Source of the DNA: Amyelois transitella
Taxonomy: Eukaryota; Arthropoda; Insecta; Lepidoptera; Pyralidae
Reading direction: 5' to 3'
Assembly (NCBI RefSeq): GCF_032362555.1
Contig: NC_083511.1
Location: 9,114,001-9,178,000, forward strand
Length of the DNA stretch: 64,000 nucleotides
A program made the translations under genes and the position numbers. Of this stretch, positions 45,122-57,800 are shown one piece after another. Position 1 is the stretch's first letter. Every line of letters begins with the position of its first letter. The notes beneath the pieces are model-generated. The model searched no databases and was not told the DNA's origin. It saw only the letters and a program-made list of their open reading frames with translations.

Positions 45122-46782
45122 ATGGCAGACGCAGCCGTGGAAAAGAAGTAAGTGAATTTTGTAATCTTATGTCATTATTTACTAGTTTTGTGATATTTTA
45201 TTTTTGGCGGCTTCGAAAACGTGATCAAAATGGCTTCCTATTTATAGGTGAAATTCGTGTTACATGTTGATTTACGGTGTTTTCTGAGTGTTTATACACT
45301 GAAATATGTTTAGTGACCTGTTATTTGTATATTTACAGTGTTTTGAATTGAGACAATAGTTCATGTTTTTTTTTATTATTAGACGCGGAATAGTTCAGTA
45401 CACGCGGGAAAACATTTTTCATCTCTATAAGTACTTTTTTTAAAGTAACTACGCTATAAAAAGTAAAGAAACAGATGTGTAAAGTTACAAAGAAGGTTCT
45501 AGAAAATCCTGAATATATTGCTGATGCATGTTTTTACGTATTACAATGTTACCGATGAAGTTGTAACCACGCCGGGCGGCGGGCGCGGGCCCTGTTTTAT
45601 CCAAGATGGCGTTGTATGCGCGGCGTGCCGGCGCGGCAGCGTCACCGGCGCGCTCTTTTCAAATCGTCGAGAACCATGTTTTGCAACTCGACGCAAAAGT
45701 CGGTTACACTATCGCGAGGGCCGCATGTTGTCATTATTTTATTTTTAACGCTTACGGCTTGCTTCATAGCACACACCACTGGAGCGGATAGCATATTCAT
45801 TTAATATAGTGGTGATTCTTGCGTTCGGTTTCCTCGGTTGCAACTTTCCCACATGCAGCCTTGCGCAACAGTCACTTGTTTTTGTTCCGGTAGACTTTTC
45901 CTTTTACACCGGCCCACATAGCCGGCGAACGTTCACATCGTACACTTGTAATGCATTGTTAAGCTCCGTTACTAACTGTAAGCATTGCGATAGTATGGTT
46001 TATAGGCTTAGGTATTCAATTCAACTGCACTTATGTGCATTGTGAAAAATAGTTTTTCATAACAATATAGGTACGTTATTATCGATAGATAATTAAAAAA
46101 ATCTCATGCCATTAATATTTAAGATTGTTGGTCATCTCTACGTGATTTCACTGTCTGGTTTTTAAATAAAATCAAAAATGTAGTTGTTTAATTGACAGCT
46201 ATTTAGATGGTCTTTTTGTACACCATTCCAATACATAGGTACCAAATAAATACATGGCCACAGCCCAGGCCATGAAGTTACCTCTTATAGGTATCCTCTT
46301 GTAGATAATACTATTTTGACATAATTTTTAATATTTTTCTAGGGACGCCGTCTCTGAGGAAGTCACTTCTACTGAAGTAAAAGAATCACCAGTCAAAAAG
46401 TCACCAGCTAAAAAGGTTGCAGAAGCACCTGAGAGCAACGGAAAGGAAGAAAATGGCAGCGGAGATGCTCCTGAAGATACCCCAGCAGAAAACGGAGATG
46501 CTGAGGAGAGCAATGATGCTACTGAAAACGGAAATGGCACAGGTGTTTATTAGTAACATACAATTATTGTATTTATGCAATTTTTTTTGATTAAGTAAAA
46601 GAACAAAATGTAATGCAATATGTTTAAAGTAAATTTTTTTTTTATTTACAGAAAAGGCTGGAGTTAAGAGGAAATCCGTAGCTGCTGACAATGGAGATGT
46701 AGCAGAGAAGACCACACCTGAAAAGAAGGCGAAAGTAGTGGAGGAGGCTCCTCCAGCGGAGGCAGAAGAAGCTGCAGCCTAA
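45122..46782 (+). CDS. Prothymosin-alpha-like acidic disordered nuclear protein, 3 exons
   Basis: Predicted 118-aa protein. Exons: 45122-45147, 46343-46542, 46652-46782 (357 nt with stop; GT-AG introns, phases 2 and 1). It starts MADAAVEKKD and is rich in Glu, Ala, Lys, Asn and Gly, with almost no aromatic or large hydrophobic residues and no Cys. A KESPVKKSPAKK segment follows the N-terminus, then an acidic middle (SNGKEENGSGDAPEDT) and a basic VKRK...PEKKAKVV region that looks like a bipartite nuclear localisation signal, ending EEAPPAEAEEAAA. Composition, length, MAD start and near-C-terminal nuclear signal resemble prothymosin-alpha-type proteins, which bind histone H1 and act in chromatin. 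Low-complexity sequence makes homology hard to prove, so the family name is an inference while the gene structure is well supported. The splice sites are GTAAGT/TTTCTAG and GTGTTT/TTTACAG. Confidence 0.8.
45590..45791 (+). other. CpG-rich patch in intron 1 with a TISU-like start and a 61-codon ORF
   Basis: A GC-rich block (about 45567-45730) inside intron 1 contains CCAAGATGGCG at 45601-45611. This resembles both the YY1/Pho core and the TISU start element that drives translation on very short leaders. From that ATG (45606) a 61-codon ORF begins MALYARRAGAAASPARSF, basic and alanine-rich with no acidic residue in its first 20, as in mitochondrial presequences. It stops at 45791. It could be an alternative promoter, a nested small gene, or chance. 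No recognisable domain. Confidence 0.3.
46080..46087 (+). promoter_or_regulatory. DRE-like palindrome TATCGATA
   Basis: An exact TATCGATA word, the core bound by DREF in Drosophila promoters, lies in intron 1 of the prothymosin-like gene. An 8-bp word in AT-rich DNA can occur by chance. Confidence 0.2.
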
Positions 46783-47980
46783 AGTTTTACACATTTAGCT
46801 TGGTTTACTGCAATGCATCTAAGTTCATTAGGGCTCAACTCACCCCAAAATACATATCCTATGTCAAATACTGCCACTGCACAATGCCAAAAACCATAGT
46901 TTTTATAAATTATACAATTATGTATAATATGATCTGATTATTATAGACAGCGAGTTGAGCTCTTTTGCGACCACAATTAAGTTTAGGTTTATAATACATT
47001 GTGTATTAACTTACCTGTGAAGTACCTGTAAATTGTAAATTTAATATAACTGTCAGATGACTGGGTTGTGCATCGCAGTGAACCAACCCTACACACGAGT
47101 CGGTTTAGGTGTTGTATGCTGTTTTTGCGTATTGGTGTCTATTTCAACAGACCCGTAGTGATGGGTTATCGAATTGATGAAAAGTTAACTTTATCGGTAT
47201 TGGATATAATTTCGCCAGTAATATACTGCCAAAGTATTCACCCCGAGTGAAATCAATTCACGATCCGTTCTGTGAACGACGCGATTAATATAAACAGCCT
47301 CTGAAAAAAAGGATTTTAGATAAAATAAGATTAATTAAAGTGTTTAGATAATTAATTCAGTTGTAAATTTAAGTTAGCAGTAAATGTCGCACATTTTTAT
47401 ATTTCATAGGCATTATTACTTAACCATTTAAACATTCCTTTGACATTTGGTTACGGATTGCATTGTGAACGTGGAGACAGCTACTTTGTGAGTCGGTTGG
47501 AGTTTATGATCACTGTACAACGACAAATGACTAACTTAACGCCTCTGAATTCCATGCTATTCACAAGGTGCCAGAAAGAATGTGACCGTTCACACTGTGA
47601 CACTAATTTTAAGATGAAATTTAATTGAAGTTCAAAGTTGACAAGGTGATAGTACATATTGACATAATTACTTCTGCGTGCTATTTTTGTATTTCAATGG
47701 ACGTCTTTATTTTTCTTATATCCTGTTTTTCTAATTTATTTTCCTCTATGTGATAGTTAACAAACCTCGAATGTGTGTGTTCCATAATAAGGATTTATTA
47801 TATTTAAGGTTTTGACTAACTTTTTTTCAGGATAACTACTTACAATGTTTCAATTTGATTCAAGAGTACATTTTAGTATTAGATAATAGTAGCGTGTACA
47901 GTTTTAACACTTCTCTCAACTGTGGAGTTTAGTGTTTGTAAAACATTTCTGGCAATAAAATAGTCCGAATCAAACTTTTT
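46783..47980 (+). other. 3' UTR of the prothymosin-like gene, with candidate poly(A) signal
   Basis: No coding segment or repeat is recognised from the stop codon to AATAAA at 47954-47959, which is followed by a T-rich run. A transcript ending there would have a 3' UTR of about 1.2 kb. A second AATAAA near 48216 is a weaker alternative. The 60-62 codon ORFs in this stretch have no recognisable features. Confidence 0.45.
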
Positions 47981-48454
47981 TTTCTTCACTTTTTTTTTAG
48001 CTGTCTGTAGTCGCACGTAGGTATCTATACACCTTATAACAATCTTTTAATAGGCAGGATACTTTGTATGCTTGGGTGCTTAAAGGCACGATTCCACGAA
48101 GCTTATGAGCCTAGCTAAGAATTCATTTTCCAAACCATTAGATATTTTCATTCTAGTTACAGGAATCGTTCTCTGTCCACGATGTAAAACTTTGTGTCTA
48201 CACATACATATTGTATATGTCTAAATAAAACCAGCACGCAATGTGAAAACATGTTTAGAATACAAGCAACTTAGTCTTGTGAATTGGAATCGCACCTTAA
48301 AAGGTATACGGTGGCAGTTATATGCTATTGTTCGGCTCTAGTAGAATTCTAGTATCATATAATTACCTTAGTAGTATCACAGAGTAATAATACTATGTAC
48401 TTACAGAAAAGACACGTCCAGCCAGATGCTTATGCATCTCTTTTTGTAATTTGA

Positions 48455-48608
48455 AATGACGTCCTTATCTCTCACGGGGTTTCTACCCCGTCATGCCAAT
48501 AATCTCGCAAAGACTGAAAGGTCTTGTTCAACTGTATGCTTTAACGATGCAATTGAGATTCAAACAGTGACAGGTTGCTAGCCAATCGCCTAAAATAAGA
48601 ATTTTTGA
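48455..48608 (-). repeat. SINE-like family A between the prothymosin-like gene and Ir25a
   Basis: AACAGTGACAGGTTGCTAGC and ATCGCCTAAAATAAGAA. It sits about 165 bp upstream of the presumed Ir25a initiator. Confidence 0.75.
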
Positions 48609-48772
48609 AGCACGAACAAAATGCTATTGCCATACAATGAATAGTTTACACACGCCTACGTTATTATACGTGTGTACAAACATTATTAGTAATGGGCAGT
48701 GAACATCAATAACTCATCGAGCAAGGTCGGTCATCGCCGTGGTAACTATACAGTACACATGTTCCACAATGC

Positions 48773-48777
48773 TCAGT
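48773..48777 (+). promoter_or_regulatory. Candidate initiator (TCAGT) of Ir25a
   Basis: The arthropod initiator word TCAGT lies 47 bp upstream of the chosen Ir25a start codon. A weak TATA-like ACTATACAG sits about 30 bp further upstream. This would give a 5' UTR of about 49 nt. It is a motif match only, with no transcript evidence. Confidence 0.35.
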
Positions 48778-48823
48778 CATTCAATGCTAACCCACCCCTT
48801 CAAGACTTCACAGGTCACTACGT

Positions 48824-51800
48824 ATGAAGATGAAAACTCAACAAGATACACGCGGTGTATTGGCGTTCTTGATTCTATTTTCGCTGCCCAGTTTATCTAT
48901 TTCACAAACCACCCAAAATATAAACGTCTGTACGTTCAGTTTTTGTTTTCGAACTAATAATGTATATATTTAAAATTGAAAACAGTTTGAGAGATTTCAA
49001 ATTTGTTTTAGTGGTTATAAACGAAGAAAACAATGCGTTGGCGGAAAAGGCTTTTGAAGTTGCAAAGGAATACGTGAGGAGAAATCCGAGTTTGGGATTG
49101 GCAGTTGACCCTGTTATAGTGGTCGGTAACCGATCCGACTCTAAAAGTTTTCTGGAAAATGGTAAGACGAACATATGTAAATGAAAATAATAGTGTTCCC
49201 GTAAAAAGGATGATGAAGAAAGTGGTGAATGATGTAAGTCCAAACATATTGTCGCGAGTAGGAGGAACCAAACTACCTAACTAACTATTTTTATTTAACG
49301 TACACCAACTTATCACTTCGTATGTAAAAAGCATGCTTTATCTTGGTTTATATCGGTTTGCTATTAGACTAGGCGTAAACAAAAAGGATAGAGAGCTAGG
49401 TCTAGGTGTCTACTGTGGTTTCTTTATTTTTTCTCATTTTAAAATCACTGCCATAAACCGTACAAACATTTCATATTGGAGTGTGCATAATGTATTCAGG
49501 TCTATTGAAAAACTTAATTGTAATGGCAAACATTAGGATTTTAAAGAATAATTTCGAACAGTTTGCAGGAAATACAATGACATGCTTTCGGCAAAGAAAA
49601 CGCCGCACGTTGTCCTAGATTTCACAATGACCGGGGTGGGTTCGGAGACGATGAAATCTTTTACCGCGGCACTGGCCCTGCCCACTATTTCTGGCTCGTT
49701 TGGACAAGCCGGTGATTTGCGACAATGGCGTTCGCTTGACGGCAACCAGACGAAGTTTTTACTACAAATCATGCCACCAGCTGATATCCTACCCGAATCC
49801 ATAAGGGCGGTCGTCTCTAAACAGGATATTACGAATGCCGCTATTATTTTCGATGAGCTATTTGGTGAGCATTTACAGCTTATATAATAGATAATAACAA
49901 TAAAAATAAAATATTAGAACCTGAATATAGGTACCTACTGCATTCTGTAACTATAACAAGTTATAAAACTTTAATTAGTCAACGTTTTTCAGTGATGGAT
50001 CACAAATACAAATCCCTCCTGCAAAACATTCCGACGCGGCACGTAATTACACCGGTAAAAAGTTTTAATAAAGACGACATAAAAACCCAACTAAGGAGTT
50101 TACGAGAGTTGGACATTGTCAACTTTTTCGTCATCGGCAGTTTAAGGACGATAAAAAATGTATTAGATGCAGCAGATGAGAATCAGTATTTTGGAAGAAA
50201 AACCGCTTGGTTTGCATTATCGTTGGATAAAGGCGACATAAGTTGCGGTTGTAAAGATGCTACTATCGTTTATATGCGACCGACGCCGGACGCTCAAAGC
50301 AGAGATCGTCTTGGCAAGATCAAAACCACATACAGCATGAACGGGGAGCCTGAAATCACCTCTGCTTTTTACTTCGACCTGTCTCTGCGCACGTTTTTAG
50401 CTATAAAGTAATTGACCTCTATTTCCGTGCACCTTTTTTTAGATTTTAGTGCACCACGTGCGTGCAAGGTACGTCTAATTATAGCGTGGTTATATTCCAT
50501 GAATTTACGTTTATGAATTTCCAGATCACTCCTGGACTCTGGCAAGTGGCCAAATGACATGAAATATATAACTTGTGATGATTACGACGGCAAGAATACA
50601 CCAAACAGGACCTTGGACCTACGAAACGCATTTCAAGAGGTGCGTTGTCAATTATGCTTATTGTTGTAATAAAATTGTAGAACTGATATTTTCATTACAT
50701 CAGCATTTATTGTTAGCTAAATACTTCTTCCATAGTAAAAGCCATTTGATTTGAATGCTGGCCGACTGTTTGACAATTTTCTTTCTATATAAATAAAATG
50801 ATACAGGCATAACAATAGGCCTAATGTTATCAGGTTAAAGAAACACCGACGTATGCGCCGTTTTTTATACCAGAAGATGATCCAATGAATGGTAGGAGCT
50901 ACATGGAGTTTAACACGGATTTATCGGCCGTGACAGTCAAAGATGGGGCCTCGATAGGCAGCCGATCATTAGGGTCTTGGAAGGCTGGTCTCTCGAACCC
51001 TTTGTCGTTGACTGACCCTGACAACATGAGCGATTACTCTGCGCAGCTTGTCTACAGAGTCGTGACGGTGGAGGTGGGTAAATGAACTCTGTTCTATTCA
51101 TAATCTGCTTAGTAACTGATAAAATTTGTCAGTTTATTTAATTACCAACTGTGTAAATGATAATGTTAAAATTTTATTGTATTGGAGACTGGGGATTTTT
51201 GTGTGAAATTTATATTATTAAAACCAAGTTCCTATTCATGAAGTTTGACTTACGATATGAGGATAGTAGAAATAGTCAACAAATTTGTGTCAAAAAGCTT
51301 TTTTTGAGACATACAATCGAGACATTAAATTCCTATAAGTACTAGTAAATCTACGTAGAACCCCATGGTTGATTTGAGTCAAAAATCCATATAAGGTGAC
51401 TTATGATGACACATTGCGATCGTAATCTATGGGGCCTAATTCTGGGGGCAGTATTTTGTAGAAAACTTAAGTATAATACTTAGGCTATTCTGGGCATTGC
51501 TTGACTATTGCATACCTATGACACCATACATTGCAACTTCTAAAACTTTACACTTGGGTTTAGTCATATCAGTAGGCTGTAACTTTAAAAATGTGACATA
51601 CACTCATGTAACTTCAAAAAATTTAACATTTTATAAGCATTTATTATAAATCATAGACTTAGTAGTGTAATCCATAATTGTAGTGTCTAGTATATTCTAC
51701 TGATTCATATATAAACATTATTTCTCCTTAGCAACAACCGTTTATTATCAAAGATGACGAAGCTCCGAAAGGTTTCAAAGGGTACTGCATCGATTTAATC

Positions 51801-54800
51801 GAAGAAATCCGACAAATAGTTAAATTCGATTATGAAATCGTGATGGCACCGGACGGGAACTTCGGTACTATGGACGAAAACGGTAATTGGAACGGCATCA
51901 TCAAGGAGTTGATCGAGAAAAGGGCAGATATAGGTCTGACGTCACTATCTGTTATGGCCGAGAGGGAGAACGTAGTAGATTTCACAGTTCCGTACTACGA
52001 TTTAGTTGGGATCACTATACTGATGAAATTGCCAAGGACGCCGACCTCTCTTTTCAAATTTCTGACGGTTTTGGAGAATGACGTCTGGCTTTCAATACTT
52101 TCTGCTTATTTTTTTACAAGGTAAGTCATTGAACTATAGTAATGAACAAGTGTACGCATGATCTTTTGTTTTCTGAAAACATTATATCTACCTAGTTTGC
52201 ATATTTTTATACATATAGGTAACTACCTAGGTACTGAATCATAACGACAAGAATATATTGGATAAGCTTCAAAAAATATTTAGGATTCTAATATGGATGC
52301 TATTAGTGCCACAACCTTGAACTTGACTAAACACCAAAAATGTTTTTAAATGTAACGTCCTAGGTGCGGTAATTTTGATTAGGTATTTCATAAATATTAG
52401 GTAGGTATTTAATATTTAATAATGGGAATATAAGTAGTTCTCAATTGATGTTGCACTACATGGAGACAAACAGACATTACTAACGTTGTTATTAGTTGTT
52501 AAATTATTTTAGTAGGTACTTATTCATGTAGATCTATAGTTTTTCAGCGAGTTGGTAGGTGAGTATTATGAGTCAGTTCTGAAGTCTATACGAATACATG
52601 AAGAACGGCGACAAAAAAATGTACCAAATTGCTTAAATAAAAATTTGCAGCTAACACTTATGTAAACATGAATAATTCAGAACAATATACTTAATGTCAA
52701 TGAACTTGGTAATTAGGTAGGTAGTAACATCCGTGAGTCTAGACTTCAAAATTGAAAAATATTACTGGTTTACGAGTGTTGGTAGGTAGATTAATTTTAA
52801 AGATAAAACGTTGATTAATTCTGAAGTGGGCTTATTGATACCTGGAATATTACTTTATGTACCTAATTCCTAATTTTAAGAAAAAGTGGTACCGAACTGA
52901 TAATTTACCTTGACATATCACCAAAACTTTTGGAGAAAGTCTAAAAAGAGTGCGATGTTTTGAGAGCAAACGCGCGATAGTTCCACGATTCGACTCATAC
53001 TATAACCGAGGGTTTAGTGCGAGTTTTAGTCGATCAAATACGTCGAGAAAGTAATCACGAATTGCATTAGTACCATCGCGTTACCACTAGGTGGCGCTGG
53101 TCAAATCACACATAAATTCGCGTTTACTTGCTCGACGAGTTTGATCGAGTCAAACTCGCACTAACCCCTCCGGAAGATTTGTATAGCCATGTGTGGTGGT
53201 GTTATAACACCACACGTTAAAAACAACCAACGGCCTTTGAGGCGGTTTTCCCCATTTTATCATTCAAATAATTATTCGGATTGTTTATAAAGTTACGGTT
53301 GCACAGCCGAAGCGGCTAGTTTTATAAATAAACTTATGAGTTGTAACAGTTTTGCAACAAACAAGTAATGATGTCAAGAGTAGCCTCTCAACTTTTTCTG
53401 AAACCAGTTTGCATTGCTGTACTGCAGTGGAGCCGTATGTTTCCGGATTCTTATGGGGAATAACATAATGACATATAGGTATTTATATCAAAAAATTCTC
53501 AGTGTTTGTTTTGTGAGAGTTTGTTTCATCAAACAAACTATGTATTTCACGCCTCTTTTCAGCAGGGATGTACTTAGTAGGCAGAGACTATGTTTTTTCA
53601 ATATCATCATATATCAGTAAATGAAGTATCTTCTTGCCTGAATGTTTCGTTTATTTATTAGTTTCACCGTTCACATCTTTTTCACACAGACATCATACAT
53701 ACATATAGTCACGTCTATATCTTTGCGAGGTAGACAGAGCCAACAGTCTCGAAAATACTGAGAGGCTACGTTCAGCTGTTTGGCTTAACGATAGAATCGA
53801 TCATTTATAAGCCTAACATCCATGGGAAAGAGATGAGAGATCCTATTTTTTTCCAATTGGCATCTGGAACCACACGGCAATCAGTCATCAGTCTGTTATT
53901 TTCGTGTAACGATATAATAAAAAGTAAGTACTTCCGAAAAATATTTCTTTTATACATCAATGAAAGGCATTTTTGTATTTTTGCCTAAGTGTAATCACTT
54001 TAATGTGTTTGCATTATATGTAAACATATTTTATTTATATACAATCGATCACCTATCGATCATATAGGTATGGGTAGGGTTGTCTGTTTACTTCAAATTT
54101 CAGAAATAGCAGTATTAGTGCGATTACATTAGACGTTATTTATGTATTAGGTAGACACATAAATGCTTCTTACAAGATGCTCTACATAATTGTAGTTTTT
54201 TTTTATATATCTAAGTACTTAGATAATAAAGAAAATAAGTGTCTACTTAATGGTATAATACATTTTTTGTGAGATCAAGGACCTAAAAGCCATTGGTATC
54301 TCTTAATTTAAAAAAATTGAATGTTATCAAAACATTTTTGATTACGCCAATTCAAGCGTAGTTTGAAGCCCCAAGGAAATCATTCAGTGGGGCCCGAATT
54401 AATAGATAAATTTACCCACGTCGTCGATAACCCTATCAGGAAATGGGGTACGTGCCATGACATTTTAACATTTATTACTGTAGACATAAGGCGATCGATG
54501 TTCACCTGTTTCCATTATTTCTTATCAGATTTGTGGGACGAGGTCAAATGATGGAGGCGATGGAGCTGTCACGTCATAAACCGCATTGGTCATGGAATTA
54601 GTAATAGCCATGTCAAGGGAAATGTGCAATCTAATGTAACTCTTATTGAACGCTAGTAGGGAACAAATTTCAATAATTCAATAATAGGATTTGCAAATAA
54701 ATTAGGTGATCCACGTTATGCTCCAACTAAAAATTTCCATATCTAACTGACATACATATAGGTTAGAAGTTTAGGACCCAAGATTATTAAGTACCTACCT

Positions 54801-57800
54801 ATCTAACTTTACCTACACACATGACAAATGTATACATTTCTTTTACTTGACTTTTGGCACATATTTGACTCTCTTCACAGCCGCTTCAATCATCCAAGTA
54901 GTTTGTATTACATTTTTATCGTCAGTCGTAGTTATAAAAATGATAAACAATGCCTTTCTCAGAATTCTCATAAATTGCGCTAAGTCGACTCTAATTACCA
55001 GTTATCTAATATTAAAAAGACTGTAGGTTTTTATCCATTTTTTATCGCTATGGTAGGGCGAGCAGTAGCGGTATTCCGTTGTTCGCTGTTGCAATAAAAT
55101 TTACGCTATAAGCACATGTGAAACACAGCTAATTAGGAAAGGCGGTCATTGTCATGGATACCAATTTTAGAGGAATTGTTTTCAATTTGGTCGGATAAAC
55201 TTGTTTGTGCTGAAGACGTCATGTTTCTTTTTTCTAATTTTGGAGCGCTTTTGCTCCAAATTACAATAGGTATATACTGATTTACTAGATATTTGTTAAA
55301 CTTTTACTGCATCATATGAACTGAATGTAATGTAAACAATGATGAGAAATAAAATAATTACAGTTAACATAAAAAGTACCTACTTATTTCCACATGTCAA
55401 AGTTATTATGGTTTATGATGCTTAATACTTACTTACATTTCATGATTAACAACGTTAAATTCAAGTGCTCAATACGTAATATAGTAAATTAACATTTAAG
55501 TCCTATGAACGAAACTTAATCTAAGAACATTACTAGAAGTTATATCTGTAACATAGATTAAGTTTTAGCGTTTAAAAGCCTTTATCTTTTCTATAGGTAT
55601 AATAATATTATTTCCTCTTCTTCATTATTTTTTCCAATATTTTTAGCTTCCTCATGTGGGTTTTTGACAAATGGAGTCCATATAGCTATCAAAATAACCG
55701 GGAAAAGTATAAAGACGACGAAGAAAAGAGAGAGTTTACTCTCAAAGAATGTCTATGGTTCTGTATGACGTCATTGACTCCTCAGGGAGGAGGGGAAGCC
55801 CCGAAAAATCTGTCAGGAAGATTGCTCGCAGCGACATGGTGGCTATTCGGGTAAACTATTTAATTTCATCATTGGGGTACTGTTGCCCATAAAATTCGGT
55901 TTCTAGTCACGTATTGATGAAACATACACCAGATTCTAAGTTAGACCTAGAACCCTTATTTTGTGAACCATTTCATATTTCGTCTGTTTATGATTTCAAC
56001 ACAATAAAATCCATTCATACCTTACCTGCCGTAGTTACCTCTAAAGAATACTAAACTAGAATTAACAATTACTGAATGCGTGCAAAATGTAGAATTATCT
56101 CATTTTTAACATTGAGTCGAAAATAAAGTTTTTTCCATCGGTAATATTTGATAAGTACTCCGACTTGACGTAAATTTAGTAAACAAAATTGGACTTTGCC
56201 AACCAGCAGATAAAAGCATTATTTTTATAATATATGGGTAGAAAAATAAATATCTACCTATATAATATTAGAACACCTAGAATCTTTATTAGAACATTTT
56301 AAAAGCTAAGACAGCAAAAATCATATGAAATTTAGTAGATAGCTATTTCTACACTAGCATAGTTGTTTTGGTGATGAAAATAAAATAAAAAAGATAGTAA
56401 TTACCGACAATTTTGCCTTCATTTTTAAGGCTTTTGTTTTCCTCTTATCGTCTCGAGTTTTCCTTTAAAGAGACGTTTAAAATTATCATCACTGTGTTTA
56501 GGCTTTTTTTATCCATCACAGATTTTTTTATCATGACAGATAAAAATAACACCGATAAATTTAATTTGTTATGTAATGCTTAAAAAATATGCTTAATGTT
56601 TAAATTTCTTCTAGATTCATAATAATAGCATCTTATACCGCGAATCTGGCTGCCTTCCTCACCGTGTCTAGACTGGACACTCCCATAGAGTCCCTGGATG
56701 ACCTCTCCAAACAGTATAAGATCCAATATGCTCCTCTAAATGGTTCCTCAGCCATGACGTATTTTGAAAGGATGGCGAATATTGAAGTTAGATTTTATGA
56801 GTAAGTACTAATATTTTACAAGCAATGTAGGTATATGCAGAATTAACTGTCAGTTTGTAATTTATATCGGTCATTGTTTTTTTTTTAATCAATATCTACT
56901 GAGTAATATGATATGAGAAGTCAAGAAAATTAAAGTTAATTACTTAGGTGACATCCGTAAATCTATACTAAGTAATATTATAAAGAGGTAGCTTTATTAA
57001 CTTTGTCTGTTTGTCTTTAAGCACTTATCTTCGTATATACTGAACCGATCGTAAAAATTCTACAATATCAGTTTTCAGAATAAGGGGAATACCTACCAAA
57101 GAGAGATAAAGGTTTTATCAATAGGCGCATTCTATGCATAAAGGTAACTTGCAGAGTCTAGTAAGTTCCTACCCTGTAATGTGCCTACAATATAAAAAAA
57201 GTGTGATAAAGTAGAGAAGAACCTAAGCATGAAGCAACTCTATAATAAAAAGTGTCTAATATAATAAGCCCATCCTATTTAGATGACACCCATTTAAATG
57301 TAGGTTGGCGGCCGCTTCAAAAATAACGTGCACCTTACATTTTAGGTCAGCGATCGATTGGACACTAAATACCGGGTCTATATGTAGTTTTACATTCACT
57401 AGAATTAATCAATATATTTATATAATTCCAATACAAATAAGATTATAAGTATCTTTGGTTAGGTAGGCTGATAGGTATAATTTACGTAAAGTTAATTAAA
57501 ACGGAAATAATAACAAAGTTGATTTTCATTATTCTTGATATTACGATATAACTGAACCAAAAAGATATATACAGTATATTGTGATACTTAAGAAGTTGTG
57601 TATCATACGTCTTATCAGTCAGTTACCTTCCTGAAATGTATAGTGATAACAGAGATTTTTTATAACACAAATATTACTTACACAACAGAAATTTTGTCTC
57701 GCGCTCACCTAATTATCAATCTTAGTACTAGGTATTTAATAATATTGTAAAATTTGGAATTTCTGTGTTAACACATCCAAATCGGCTTCACCAATAACAA

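Noticed and set aside
45518..45804. Overlapping ORFs in three frames
   Set aside because: GC-rich block gives open frames in all phases. Only the one with the TISU-like start was kept, as a low-confidence observation.
47068..47250. 60-codon ORF after the acidic protein gene
   Set aside because: Lies in the probable 3' UTR; no domain, no splice sites.
48960..49011. In-frame ATG at 48960 as IR25a start
   Set aside because: The segment lacks a signal peptide and is followed by a good acceptor (TTTGTTTTAG); exon 1 at 48824 supplies signal peptide and matching phase.
49567..49568. AG acceptor for IR25a exon 3
   Set aside because: It would break the frame; AG at 49560-49561 restores phase and adds the conserved Cys of this region.
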